Shown here one piece after another: positions 45,642 through 55,329 of a stretch of 64,000 nt of DNA. The DNA comes from JAENVU01 sp963765075. Its GTDB lineage: Bacteria; Actinomycetota; Acidimicrobiia; IMCC26256; JAENVU01. Both the position numbers and the translations under genes were made by a program. Positions within the stretch are counted from its first letter, which is position 1. The number at the start of each line of letters is the position of its first letter. Where the stretch lies: the NCBI GenBank assembly GCA_963765075.1, contig CAVXVA010000001.1, forward strand, positions 124,001 through 188,000, given 5' to 3'. Under the pieces are notes generated by a model. The model made no database searches, was not told the DNA's origin, and saw only the letters and a program-made list of their open reading frames with translations.

Positions 45642-46599
45642 GTGCAGCGAATCGGGCTCGTCCTGGGCGCGGGTGGCGTGACCGGTCAGGCGTTCCACGC
45701 TGGCGTGCTCTCGGCCATCGCCGAACACACCGGATGGGATCCACGCTCGGCCTCGATCATCGTGGGCACGTCCGCCGGATCGGCGGTCGGCGCCTACCTG
45801 CGATTCGGCCTGAGTGCACCCGATTTCGCAGCTCGACTGACCGACCAGCCCTTGACCGCGGCGGGCGCCGCGCTGGTCGAACGGCTCGGACCCACCGGCG
45901 ACTGGACCGAGCCGACCCGAGACCGGGCATGGTCCCCACCGGGCCGTGCGCTCATGGGCCGACTCGTCGCGCGCACCATGGCGATTCCGGCCCGAAGCCC
46001 TGCTCGGCGTTTCGATGCCGACGGGTCGCATCGAGACGGAGTCCTGGACCGCCGCCCTCCGTCCGGTTGCCGGCGACGCCTGGCCCACGGCTCCGCTCTG
46101 GATCTGCAGCGTCAGAATGGACGACGCCTCGCGGGTCGTCTTCGGTCGACCCGACGCACCGACCACCGATGTCCCGACGGCCGTCGGCGCCAGCTCGGCG
46201 ATTCCCGGGTACTTCGCGCCCGTCACCATCCACGGTCGCCGGTATGTCGACGGAGCCGTACATTCACCGACCAACGCCGACGTGGTGCGCCGTCACGCCC
46301 TCGATCTGGTCATCGTCTCGTCGCCGATGTCGGCGTCCCGCTCGGCCTCGGTACGCAGCCCGGTCCACGCGGCGCGTCGCCATTTCGGTCTCCGCCTCGG
46401 CCAGGAGGTCCGCCGGCTCCGACGGAGCGGGGTCGCCGTGGTCGTCTTCCAGCCCAGCGATGCCGACCTCGCGGTGATGGGCGGGCGAGCCATGGATGCC
46501 GGCCGTGCCCACGCGGTCGCGACCCAAGCCCGGTTGACCACGGTGCGCCGGCTGACGGAACGGGACGAACCCCTCGATCTTGCGCCGAAAAGGCCTTAA
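45642..46599 (+). CDS. Patatin-like phospholipase, frameshifted
   Basis: This is a Ser-Asp dyad lipase. The oxyanion loop is GLVLGAGGVTGQAFHAGVL, the nucleophile elbow is VGTSAGSAVGAY and the catalytic Asp is in YVDGAVHSPTNAD. The frame changes at CCC 45991-45993; skipping one base gives MAIPAEALLGVSMPTGRIE and runs to a normal end. Corrected length is about 318 residues. GTG at 45642 lies 4 bases after the thioesterase stop, so it is probably in the same transcript as the hydratase and thioesterase. The lipid substrate is unknown. Confidence 0.85.
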
Positions 46600-46663
46600 G
46601 CCGAGCGCCGGCCCGGTCGAATGCCAAGGCGAAGTACGAGGCACCCACGGGACGAGATCGAGC

Positions 46664-47972
46664 ATGCCGTACACGAACGCGCTGGGATTGGGGGTGGCGA
46701 CGCTCCGCGCGCGCCGAATCCGGGTTCAGCCTGATCGAGCTCATCGTGTCCCTGACCATCTTCAGCCTGCTGGTCGGCACCCTCGTGGCGTTGATCGCCT
46801 CCGGACTCAACGTCGCCCGCAACAACAAGGACCGATCGGTGGCCGCGCACCTCGCGAGCCAGAAGATGGACGAGATCCGCCAGCTCTCGTTCTCCCGGAT
46901 CACCATCGGCCAGACGACGAGCAATGCCTCGGTCGGCGGTGTGCCGTACAAACTCGTGACCGACACGGAGTGGGTCGCGAACGGGGCCACCAGCAACTCG
47001 TGCGACTCGACCGGTTCGTCGCCGCGGGTCCTGCGCGTGAGCGTCACCGCCACCTGGCCGAACATGCGCGGTACCGATCCGGTCACGACCGCAACCGAGA
47101 TCGCCCCGCCCGTCGGTTCCTATGACCCCGACAACGGCCACATCGCAGTTCGAGTACGAGACCGCAACGCGACCTCGCTCGGGGGCGTTCCCGTCCGGAT
47201 CATCGGTCCGGGCGTCGACCGGACCCAGACCACGCTGAATGGATCCGGCTGTGCGTTCTTCGGCTTCGTCCCGCCGGGGACCTACTCGGTCACCTTGGGC
47301 ACGCCGGGGTGGGTGGACCGTCAGAGCAATGCGGTGCCCACGCAGAACGTTGGCGTCACCGCCGGGAACGTCACCGCCGTCGCGTTCGACTACGACGAGG
47401 CAGCGGAGATCCGGCTGACCCTGAGCGGCGACTCCGGCGGCGTCCCCGCGAATGCCGTATCGATCAAGCTCGCGAACACCGGACTGCTCCCCGCCGGTGA
47501 CAAGGAATTCCCGGGTGCCGGCCTGGTCCGCACCCTGGCCAGTTTGTTCCCCTTCTCCGACGGCTACACGGCATGGGCGGGCGAGTGCGCCGATGCCGAC
47601 CCGGAAGGCGTCGACTCATCCGGGACGCGGTACTGGCCCGGCGCATTCCGCGACAACGCCATCACCGTCGACCCGGGTGGATCGACCGCGGCCGACGTTC
47701 ACCTACGGACCGTCCGGCTCGAGATCGAACGGAGCCGGAACGTGAACCCGGTCACGCTGATCGCCGTCCACGCCCCCGACGGGTCCTGCTCCTCGGGCTC
47801 GACACTCACGGTCGGCAGCACGAGCGGCCGGTCCGACACTCAACTCGTCGCACTTCCGTACGGCCGGTGGAGTCTGGAGGCGGCCGGCGAGACCCCGACG
47901 TCCGCGTGGGAGAGCGTCGACCTCGACCCGACCGACGGCTCGGTCAAGACGGTGAAGATCGAGTTCCCATGA
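46664..47972 (+). CDS. Type IV minor pilin, PilV/GspI-like, frameshifted
   Basis: A prepilin N-terminus is clear: AESGFSLIELIVSLTIFSLL, with cleavage expected between Gly and Phe and Glu at position +5. The exported part (about 400 residues) has a carboxypeptidase-regulatory-like segment (LGGVPVRIIGPG, FGFVPPGTYSVTLG). No start codon exists in the pilin frame. An ATG at 46664 (MPYTNALGLGVATLRA) joins it if one base of CGCGCGC near 46707-46714 is skipped. Corrected length is about 435 residues. It is first of three overlapping pilin genes. Confidence 0.78.
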
Positions 47973-48607
47973 TCCGTCGAACTCGCAAGGAGTCCGGCCA
48001 GAGCACGCTGGTCGAGATCAGCATCACCTTGCTGATTCTCAGCATTGTCATGGCGTTCCTCTTCACCACCATCGAGAGCGCCGAACGCGTCGTGACCGCC
48101 ACCAAGCTCCGGATCACCAACCTCGACGAAGCGCGCACGCTGATGGCCGTCCTCACGAAGGACCTCCGAACGGCGACGCGGCTGACCGCGGGAACCTCGC
48201 CGTTCGTCTCGGGCGACTCGCGCGACGTCGTGTTCTACGCGAACCTCGACAACGCGACGGGCGGGCCCCGAAAGATCCACATCTACATCGACGCGAGCAG
48301 CGAGATCATCGCGGAGATGCGTCTTCCCGACGCGGCGTCGGTCGCCCCGAACTACACGTATACCGGCACGCCGAAGCTCCGCTACGTCGGGCGTTACCTC
48401 GCGAACACCAGTGCGCAACCCGTCTTCGAGTACCTCGACGCCGACGGCACCCTGCTCCCGGTACCGCTGTCGAGTGCCGATCGACGGGCCGTCGCCTCGG
48501 TGCGCATCACCCTGATCGTGAAGGCGACCACGAAGCTGGCGGTCGGCGAGACCACCCTCGTCGATCAGGTCCGCCTCCCCAACGTCGACTACCAGACCAC
48601 CGGATGA
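47969..48607 (+). CDS. Type IV minor pilin, PilW/GspJ-like
   Basis: This is a 212-residue protein with the start ATG overlapping the previous TGA (ATGA). The N-terminus is basic and then reads ESGQSTLVEISITLLILSIV: the usual GFTLIE is replaced by GQSTLVE, so the residue after Gly is Gln and Glu lies at +6 unless cleavage is after Gln. The membrane helix is followed by a conserved LDEARTLMAVLTKDLRTATRL, typical of PilW-like pilins that cap the pilus. The gene overlaps the next by 4 bases. Confidence 0.75.
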   Translation: MIRRTRKESGQSTLVEISITLLILSIVMAFLFTTIESAERVVTATKLRITNLDEARTLMAVLTKDLRTATRLTAGTSPFVSGDSRDVVFYANLDNATGGPRKIHIYIDASSEIIAEMRLPDAASVAPNYTYTGTPKLRYVGRYLANTSAQPVFEYLDADGTLLPVPLSSADRRAVASVRITLIVKATTKLAVGETTLVDQVRLPNVDYQTTG

Positions 48608-50232
48608 TCATCATGATGCCAACACCTCACCGTCACCCGCACGCACGCGACGAGCGCGGCGTCGCCATGATCACCGTCCTCATCGCGATGATGGTGTTGA
48701 TCGGGTTCGCCGTCACGATCATCGACTACGCAGCAACCTCGCGGACCGTCTCCCGGCGCGACCAGAACTGGAACGCGGCACTCAACGCCGCCGAGGCCGG
48801 CGTCGACGACTACTTGTTCCATCTCAACGAAGCGTCGAACTACAGCCAATACGACGCATCGAATCTCCCGCCCGACGGCAACCTCGCGTTCAAGCAGTAC
48901 GTGCCGGTACCCGGAGGTTCGACCCGAGCCGAATACACCTACACCCCGGACATCGCCAGCCTGACCACCGACGGCACGATCACCCTGACCTCGACGGGAC
49001 GGGTCGGCGCATCGAAACGCACCATCCAAACAGTCCTGCGCCGCCGCAACTTCCTCGACTACCTCTACTTCACCGACTACGAGACCCAGGATCCGGCCGT
49101 CGTACACCGGGAGTCCGTTCACGGCGACCGAGGCCCAGACCAGCTGCGCCTTCCACTACTACAACGGCCGCGACACCCGCTGCAACGAGATCACCTTCTT
49201 CTCGGCGCGACACGATCAACGGGCCATTGCACTCCAACGACGCCCTGAAGATCTGTGGCACCCCCGACTTCCGGGGCAAGGCCTCCACGAGCTGGAACCG
49301 GTCCTCGGGCAACCGCTGGCGAGACAGCTGTCCGACCAGTTCGCCGCGGTTCGGCGACCCGAGCGATCCCGAGTACCTCGCGACGTTGGCGCTCCCGCCG
49401 AGCAATTCCGCGTTGCGCGCCCAAACCAGTGTTGCGAACGGAGGGTGCTTGTACACCGGCCCGACTCGCATCCGCCTCACCGCTTCGGGCCAGATGAACG
49501 TGAACAGCCCGTTCTCGAAGGACACTCGCAACGGTTGTCCGACCAATGGCACCGGTTCGCTCCCCCGCAACGGTGTGGTCTACGTCCAGAACGTTCCGAG
49601 CGCAGCCTCAGATCCGAACTACACCTCGGGGTGTCCGTACACCGTCAGCGGCAAATCGCATCCGCTCGGGCTTCCGATCAACAACGACGTGACCCAGTAC
49701 GGATGCCGCAACGGTGACGTGTTCATCGAGGGGACGCTCAAGGGCCAGCTCACCATCGGCGCCGACAACAACATCGACATCACCTGGAATCTCACAGTAC
49801 AAAGACGGAACCAGTGGGAGAGACCTGCTTGGGCTCATCGCCAACAACTACGTCGAGGTGTGGCATCCGGTGCAGTGCAACTCCGGGACGAGTTCGAGTT
49901 GCAACCTAGATGCCGACTTCCCGGGCGAGACCGCACGGAACTCCACGTTCACCAACCCCAACATCCAAGCGGCGATCTTGGCGGTGAACCACAGCTTCCG
50001 GGTGCAGAACTTCCGGATCGGTGCTCCGCTCGGGTCGCTCTCGATCACGGGTGCGATCGGGCAGCGCTACCGCGGCGCAGTGGGCACGTTCTCGGGCACC
50101 ACCATCCAGACCGGCTACGCGAAGGACTACAACTACGATCGCCGGCTCAAGTACCTGGCCCCCCCGAAGTTCCTGGACCCGGTGGCATCGGCCTGGGGTA
50201 TCGCGGTCTGGAAAGAGATCCAGAACCCGTAG
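48604..50232 (+). CDS. PilX-like pilus assembly protein, three frameshifts
   Basis: The N-terminus DERGVAMITVLIAMMVLIGFAV is a PilX/pilin-type membrane segment with EAGVDDYLFHLNEASNY after it. Three one-base skips (near 49102, 49211 and 49796) give a continuous exported protein of about 541 residues: AVYTGSPFTATEAQTSCAF, then SADTINGPLHSNDALKICG, then SQYKDGTSGRDLLGLIANN. The DTINGPLHSND and LLGLIANNYV motifs occur in surface proteins linked to type IV pili. The ATG at 48604 overlaps the preceding stop as ATGA. No pilus motor or peptidase gene is in the window. Confidence 0.72.
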
Positions 50233-50263
50233 GACTTCGCCCGCCGGTTCGCCGCGGGTCTCG

Positions 50264-50286
50264 ATGCGTGTATGCGTGCATGCGTG
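50264..50286. repeat. three direct repeats ATGCGTG, period 8
   Basis: ATGCGTG occurs at 50264-50270, 50272-50278 and 50280-50286, each followed by T or C. The array ends 24 bases before the predicted -10 of the kstR-like gene, at or just upstream of its -35 region. It could be a simple repeat or an activator/repressor site. Confidence 0.5.
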
Positions 50287-50324
50287 CTCCCCCGCTCGGC
50301 CCTCCCCCGCTAGGGTCCGGCGCC

Positions 50325-50939
50325 ATGACGGGGCCGGTGCCATCGGGGACGACCTCCGAGCGTGATCGCGAAACCGCGGCCCGAAGAGAGCGGATGATCA
50401 CCGCCGCCGTCGACCTCGCGGTCGTGGGCGGGTACGACGCGGTGCAGATGCGCGACGTCGCGGCGCGGGCCGAGGTCGCACTCGGAACGCTGTACCGGCA
50501 TTATCCGTCGAAAGACCACTTGCTGCTCGCGGCGTTGACCGAGCAGGCCGAGGCCCTACGGGACCGACTCGCACTGCGACCACCCGAAGGGTCCAACCCC
50601 GCGGCCCGCACCGCCGACGTCCTGCGGCGCGCCAGCCGCTCCCTCGCCCGCCGGCCCGAACTCACCGCCGCGTTGGTGACCTCGCTCACTACTCCCGAGC
50701 CCGATACCGCGCCCAACAAGCGAGCCGTAGAACTGGTGCTGCGCGACATCATCGCCGCGGCCATCGGCGGATCCGACATCCACGACCCCGACGGCGTGGT
50801 ACGCACGCTCGGCTACGTGTGGCTCGCGGTGCTCTCGGCCTGGGTGACCGGCACGCTCGGTTCGGACGAGATGGCCGACGACCTCGAAACCGCAGCGCGG
50901 CTCCTGCTCAGCGAGGGGCTCGCCTGGCCCGAAGGGTAG
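50325..50939 (+). CDS. kstR: KstR-like TetR family regulator of sterol catabolism
   Basis: This is a 204-residue TetR repressor. The helix-turn-helix reads GGYDAVQMRDVAARAEVALG followed by TLYRHYPSKDHLLLAAL (residues about 35-70), nearly identical to KstR of M. tuberculosis across the recognition helix, and the C-terminal VWLAVLSAWVTG also fits. KstR represses cholesterol genes until a sterol-CoA ligand binds. Two perfect or near-perfect KstR boxes are 6-8 kb away. The ATG at 50325 lies 8 bases after a -10 TAGGGT (50311-50316), suggesting leaderless expression. No KstR box is seen in its own promoter. Confidence 0.82.
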   Translation: MTGPVPSGTTSERDRETAARRERMITAAVDLAVVGGYDAVQMRDVAARAEVALGTLYRHYPSKDHLLLAALTEQAEALRDRLALRPPEGSNPAARTADVLRRASRSLARRPELTAALVTSLTTPEPDTAPNKRAVELVLRDIIAAAIGGSDIHDPDGVVRTLGYVWLAVLSAWVTGTLGSDEMADDLETAARLLLSEGLAWPEG

Positions 50940-50949
50940 GTGCGCTCAG

Positions 50950-51774
50950 TCACCGCACCAGGCGGCGGAGGTCTTCACCGATCCGTTCGGCATTGGTCGG
51001 GTCGCTCGAATCGACCGGCCCCAGAATCACCCAATCGGCACCGGCGTCGCGATACCGGGCGAGCTGCGTCGCCACGGTGCGCGGGCCACCCACGAGCGCG
51101 GACGGACCGGCCCCCAGCCGGGCGGCCTTCTCGCGAGCGGCGTCGTCGTCGTCGGCGAGGACCACGAGCCCACCCCAACTCGTCGTGAAGGTCTCGGGGT
51201 CGGGATTCAACCGTTGGACCAGGGCGGCCACTTCCGCGGCCTCGCGCCCGAAGTGCTCGACGTCGGCCCCCCAGCGGTTCCAGCCCCGACCACTCTCGGC
51301 CGCGATGAGACCGACGTGACGCGCCCTCCCGCCCACCCAGGTCGGGTACGGGCGCCCGGCGAGTTCGCGGAGCGCCGCCCGCAGGCGCTTGACCCGATCG
51401 GTCTCGGTGCCCATCGGGAGACCGAAGGTCTCCATCTCGGCGCGACTCTCCTCGTCGCCGGCTCCGATGCCGACCACCAACCGCGGGCCGGCGATGCGCA
51501 CGACCGTGTCGAGCGCGGTCGCGAGCACGGCCGGAGGACGCAACGACGCCCGTACGACCAACGTTCCGAGCGTGATGCGATTCGTGGCCACAGCGAGCGC
51601 GCCGAGCAACGCCGTGCACTCCAGTGCGGGACGCATCGCGCCATCGGTGCCGACGCGAAACAGGTGGTCATAGACGAAGAGTCCGTCGACCCCTGCGGCC
51701 TCGGCGGCAGCGGCCACCCGCAGCGGCACCTCGGGGTCGGTCGTGAACGACGGGAGGGTGAGACCGATCTTCAT
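50950..51774 (-). CDS. LLM-class (F420-type) oxidoreductase
   Basis: This is a luciferase-like TIM-barrel protein of 274 residues. It begins MKIGLTLPSF and has AEAAGVDGLFVYDHLF, NRITLGTLVVRASLRPPAVLA and GPRLVVGIGAGDEESRAEM, the usual LLM pattern. Actinobacterial members mostly use coenzyme F420, others flavin. The substrate is unknown. Its ATG overlaps the ROK kinase stop (ATGA), so it is the last gene of the minus-strand unit starting with the SRPBCC gene. Confidence 0.85.
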   Translation of the reverse strand: MKIGLTLPSFTTDPEVPLRVAAAAEAAGVDGLFVYDHLFRVGTDGAMRPALECTALLGALAVATNRITLGTLVVRASLRPPAVLATALDTVVRIAGPRLVVGIGAGDEESRAEMETFGLPMGTETDRVKRLRAALRELAGRPYPTWVGGRARHVGLIAAESGRGWNRWGADVEHFGREAAEVAALVQRLNPDPETFTTSWGGLVVLADDDDAAREKAARLGAGPSALVGGPRTVATQLARYRDAGADWVILGPVDSSDPTNAERIGEDLRRLVR

Positions 51775-52741
51775 GAGGTTCCCGTCGCGCTCTGCTGATC
51801 GAGCGCCAGGATCCCGGCACCGATCACCCCGGCGCGTTCGCCGAGGGTCGCCGGCACGATGGCCGGCAGCGGTCGGTAGCTCGCACCTTCGATGTGGCCG
51901 AGGAAGTGCCGACGAATCGGTTCGAGGTAGAGGTCACCGTCGTTGACGATCCCACCGGCGATCGCAATCACCCCCGGATCGAAGATGTTGGCGAGTCCCA
52001 CCAGGCCGAGCGCGACATTGCGTCCGTACTCCTCCACGATGGCCGAGCGCGTCGACCGCGCCGTCCCGGGCCGCCTCGGAGACGTGTTGGCCGGTGATCG
52101 ACATCGACATCGCCGCCCGCGAGCGCGAGCACGCTGACGAGCGCCCCGCGTGCAGCCGCGGCCCGCGCCATGACGCCGAGCGCCGTCCCCGAGGCCATCG
52201 CCTCCCAGTGCCCGACCTCGCCGCACGCACAGGGCGGTCCGTTGGGATCGATCTGGAAGTGCCCGACTTCGGCGGCGAATCCGTTCGCGCCCCGCAACAC
52301 CTTCCCGCCCACGATGATGCCGCCCCCGACGCCGGTGCCAAGCGTGATGACCATCGCGTCGGTCATACCGGCCGCGGCACCGAAGCGCACCTCGGCGTAG
52401 GCCGCGACGTTGGCGTCGTTGTCGACCGTGGTCGACAGACCCACGGCCGCTTCCACGTCGGCGCGCACCCTTGTGGAGCGAAACGCGGGCACATTCGGCG
52501 AGTAGTGGATCGAACCGTCGAGGTCGACCATGCCCGCGGCGCCGATCCCCACGGTGGCCACGGCGGGATACTGGCCCCGCAGTTCGGCGACCGATGCTGC
52601 GATCGCGCCGAGCAGGGTCGCCCACGTCGAGGTGGGTGACGGCACTCGACATTCGGCGAGGATCTCGCCGCGGTCGTTGACGACCGCGCCGAGCACCTTG
52701 GTGCCGCCGATGTCGAGACCGATCCCGACTCGTTCGGTCAC
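51771..52741 (-). CDS. ROK family glucokinase-like protein, two frameshifts
   Basis: This is a sugar kinase with the N-terminal ATP motif GIGLDIGGTKVLGAVV, DNDANVAAYAEVRFGAA, the catalytic region VITLGTGVGGGIIVGGKV and the zinc motif CACGEVGHWEA (CxCGxxGxxE). Two one-base skips (about 52100-52107 and 52041-52044) restore SITGQHVSEAARDG and VDALAIVEEYGRNVALGL, giving about 322 residues. It is probably a polyphosphate/ATP glucokinase-type ROK enzyme; the exact sugar is inferred. GTG at 52741 overlaps the upstream stop as GTGA. Confidence 0.87.
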
Positions 52742-53193
52742 GAACCGTCGTCCGAGTGCAGCCAGGACACCGGGCTCGTTCCCGTGGGGCCGGCCGGTCC
52801 GGTCGAGTCGGCGCTCATCGGTGGCTTGGGCGATTCCGGCCCGGGCGCTCCGTCGCGTGCCATCGCCGACCGTTCGGCCATGGCAGCGCGTTGCGCTGCG
52901 AGGACCGCTTCGGTTGCGTCGACCAACACCTTCACGGTGAGGACGACCTCGTGGGCGGCGGCCACCAGGTGTTCGGCGGCTTCGGGTTGGGCATCGCTCA
53001 GCCCCTCGACGAGCGCGACCAGGGTTGCGAACCCGCCGACCGCCGCGTCGGCGAACTGCTCCCCACCGGCGTCGGCCGCTTCGGCATGATCGTGCTCGGG
53101 CGACTCGCGCCATCCCATGCCGAGGTCGTCGGCCGACGCGTCCGAGGCGCGCTCGAAGAAGGGATTGCGACGCGGGGTTCCCGGATCACGCAT
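52738..53193 (-). CDS. hypothetical helical protein
   Basis: This 151-residue soluble protein has an acidic N-terminal half with GMGWRESPEHDHAEAADAG, a long helical middle (LVALVEGLSDAQPEAAEHLVAAAHEVVLTVKVLVDATEAVLAAQRA) spanning about residues 58-103, and a low-complexity Pro/Gly-rich tail. I do not recognise a family. The ATG at 53193 starts 11 bases after the SRPBCC gene stop, and its stop overlaps the ROK start, so it is in that operon. Confidence 0.65.
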   Translation of the reverse strand: MRDPGTPRRNPFFERASDASADDLGMGWRESPEHDHAEAADAGGEQFADAAVGGFATLVALVEGLSDAQPEAAEHLVAAAHEVVLTVKVLVDATEAVLAAQRAAMAERSAMARDGAPGPESPKPPMSADSTGPAGPTGTSPVSWLHSDDGS

Positions 53194-53204
53194 GATGGGC
53201 GAGA

Positions 53205-53648
53205 TTACTGCCGCGGCTTCTCGACGGCCTTCTTCAGCTCGCGCAACGCGGTCCCCATGATCATTCCTGCCGCTCGGCGCTTGATCAGGCCAGGCAACGG
53301 AATCGACAGATCGACCACGAGGTCGTAATGCACTCGGGTCGCCTCGCCTTCGGGCTCGAAACGGTACGTGCCGTCGAGCTGACGGAGCTTCTCGCCCGAG
53401 TCGAGCACCCATGAGAACGACGTCGGCAGCGCCGAATAGTCGTACTTCAGGACGTACTTGAAGCTCTGCCCCATGGCGGCGGCCCGGAACTCGACCAACG
53501 CGCCGCGCCCCTCGTCATCCCGTTCGACGATGGTGACCTGCTTCAGGTCGCGCGCCCACGAGGGGTAGGCCTCGAAGTCGAGAACAACCGCGAGACACTC
53601 GTCCATCGTCGCGTCGATGCGAATGCGTTCATTGGCGTGTTCGGCCAT
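53205..53648 (-). CDS. SRPBCC/polyketide cyclase-like lipid-binding protein
   Basis: This is a 147-residue START/Bet v1-fold protein: IDATMDECLAVVLDFEAYPSW (N-terminal helix-grip), VEFRAAAMGQSFKYVLKYDY and a C-terminal helix with LPGLIKRRAAGMIMGTALRELKKAV. Proteins of this type bind hydrophobic ligands or lipids. The ATG at 53648 has GGAGG 4 bases upstream and is preferred over the upstream start at 53723. It overlaps the end of the membrane protein gene by 20 bases. Confidence 0.83.
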   Translation of the reverse strand: MAEHANERIRIDATMDECLAVVLDFEAYPSWARDLKQVTIVERDDEGRGALVEFRAAAMGQSFKYVLKYDYSALPTSFSWVLDSGEKLRQLDGTYRFEPEGEATRVHYDLVVDLSIPLPGLIKRRAAGMIMGTALRELKKAVEKPRQ

Positions 53649-54135
53649 CGGCCCTCCTCTGCGTTGCCCCACCTTGCCGCGCGGACCGGTCGGGCCGCAA
53701 CGGTCGGGCCGGGGGTGTGACATCTTTGCGCATTGGGAAGCGGGCGTAGCGCGCCCCCCAGAAGCCGACGAATCCCAGTGACAGCATCGGCACCAACACC
53801 GCGAACGGGTTCGAACCTGCGGCGATAGCGGTGATCACGAGACTCAAGGCAAACGAACCGTAGAGATGGCGGCGCACCGGTCGGTCGATGTCACCCTCGG
53901 CCAGGAACAGGCTCCCGACCGCGATGTCGTCGCCCTGGGAACTGCGGGTCACCGCGATCGCGAATGCCCACACCCACACGACGAGCGCGATGCCGAAGAG
54001 GGCCAAGCAAACTCCGGCCGAGATCCCCTCGCCCGAGCTCATCCCGGCCAGCGCCGGAATCGATCCGACGGCGAACACCAGGTTGCTCGCCCACGAGACG
54101 ACCATCGTCCGTCGTCCGGGGGTCGGCGCGTGCAT
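53629..54135 (-). CDS. four-helix integral membrane protein
   Basis: This is a 168-residue protein with about four hydrophobic helices (starting SWASNLVFAVGSIPAL, then VCLALFGIALVVWVWAFAIAV, YGSFALSLVITAIAA and FAVLVPMLSLGFVGFWGARYA) and a basic hydrophilic tail. No family is recognised with confidence. The ATG at 54135 lies 6 bases after a -10 TAGCCT (plus-strand 54142-54147), implying a leaderless start of the operon that runs down to the LLM gene. An internal ATG at 54105 is possible. Confidence 0.7.
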   Translation of the reverse strand: MHAPTPGRRTMVVSWASNLVFAVGSIPALAGMSSGEGISAGVCLALFGIALVVWVWAFAIAVTRSSQGDDIAVGSLFLAEGDIDRPVRRHLYGSFALSLVITAIAAGSNPFAVLVPMLSLGFVGFWGARYARFPMRKDVTPPARPLRPDRSARQGGATQRRADGRTRQ

Positions 54136-54195
54136 CGCCGGAGGCTAACGCCCACCCCTTGTCGAACCCGACCCCGACGTGGGCATACCTCGCGG

Positions 54196-55329
54196 TCAGG
54201 TGGTCAGGACGGTGAAATCCCCGGCGGCGAGGCGGGCCAAGGGCCGCACCCGCTCGTCGTAGGACCACTCGGCCTCAGCATGACGGCGGGCCGCGGCGCC
54301 CATCGCCGCCCGCCGGGCCGGATCGTCCAACAGCTCACGCAACGCAACCGCGACCGCGCCCGGATTGCGGGGCGTCACCACCAACCCCGTCTCGCCGTCG
54401 AGCACCGCCTCATCGGACCCGCCACTCCGACCCGCGACACACGCGAGCCCCGAGGCGCCGGCTTCGAGGAACACGATTCCGAACCCCTCGGCTTCGAGGC
54501 CCAACCACCGGTCGCGACACACCATGGCGAAGAGGTCGGCCGCACGGTGCGCAAGCGGCAACTCGGCGTCCGAGACGCGGCCGAGCAGGCGCACGCGATC
54601 GTCCAGGCCCAGCGAACGGACGCGTTGTTCGAGCCGAGCGGCATCCCGGCCGCCACCGACGATCACGAGATGGACGTCGGTCGGCAGACGCGAGAGCGCG
54701 TCGATCATCACATCGAATCCCTTGCGCGGCACCAAGCGACTGGCACCCAGGATGATGCGCGCATCGGGATCGAGCCCGAGGGTCTCACGAGCCGCGGCAC
54801 GCTCCGCCGGTCCGGCCGGTGGCCGGAACCGATCCGGGTCGATCCCCGGGGGCACCACCAGCGACGGGAGCGGGCGTCCCGCGGCGCGCTCGGCCTCCGC
54901 CAGCGGATAGCCACCGGCGGCCACGATGCCGGCTGCGCCGCGCAGCACGCGCCGCAGCACCGGCTTACTCGGCAACCGCCCGGGCACCGTGACCTCGGCA
55001 CCGTGCACGACCACGACCCACGGCGCGGCCGAGAGTCGATCGCCGATGAGCCCGAGCGGGAGCGCCGGATCGAGGAAGATGACATCGGCGTCGATCTCGC
55101 GCGCCAGCGCGTCGACATCTCGGGTGAGCCCGGGGGTCGGGAGCAGCACCGGCTCCCGACGGCGCACCACCCGGAACGCCTGGTCCGCGTCCCAGGCGCG
55201 GTCACCGGCATACGGAGTGGTGAGCACGGTGGTCTCGGCGGGTGGCAGGCGACGCCACAACTCCCACAGGTACGACTGGATCCCACCGATCTTGGGCGGG
55301 AAGTCATTGGTCACGAGGAGCGACGTCAC
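54196..55329 (-). CDS. GT4 glycosyltransferase, PimB-like
   Basis: This is a GT-B glycosyltransferase of 377 residues. The N-terminus LLVTNDFPPKIGGIQSYLWEL, VVVHGAEVTVPG, VVPPGIDPDRFRP and LGASRLVPRKGFDVMIDAL are typical of family GT4, and EGFGIVFLEAGASGLACVA holds the EX7E donor-binding motif. The arrangement resembles PimB' (phosphatidylinositol mannoside synthesis) of actinobacteria, though the substrate is not proven. The GTG at 55329 overlaps the MFS stop as GTGA. Confidence 0.87.
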   Translation of the reverse strand: MTSLLVTNDFPPKIGGIQSYLWELWRRLPPAETTVLTTPYAGDRAWDADQAFRVVRRREPVLLPTPGLTRDVDALAREIDADVIFLDPALPLGLIGDRLSAAPWVVVVHGAEVTVPGRLPSKPVLRRVLRGAAGIVAAGGYPLAEAERAAGRPLPSLVVPPGIDPDRFRPPAGPAERAAARETLGLDPDARIILGASRLVPRKGFDVMIDALSRLPTDVHLVIVGGGRDAARLEQRVRSLGLDDRVRLLGRVSDAELPLAHRAADLFAMVCRDRWLGLEAEGFGIVFLEAGASGLACVAGRSGGSDEAVLDGETGLVVTPRNPGAVAVALRELLDDPARRAAMGAAARRHAEAEWSYDERVRPLARLAAGDFTVLTT

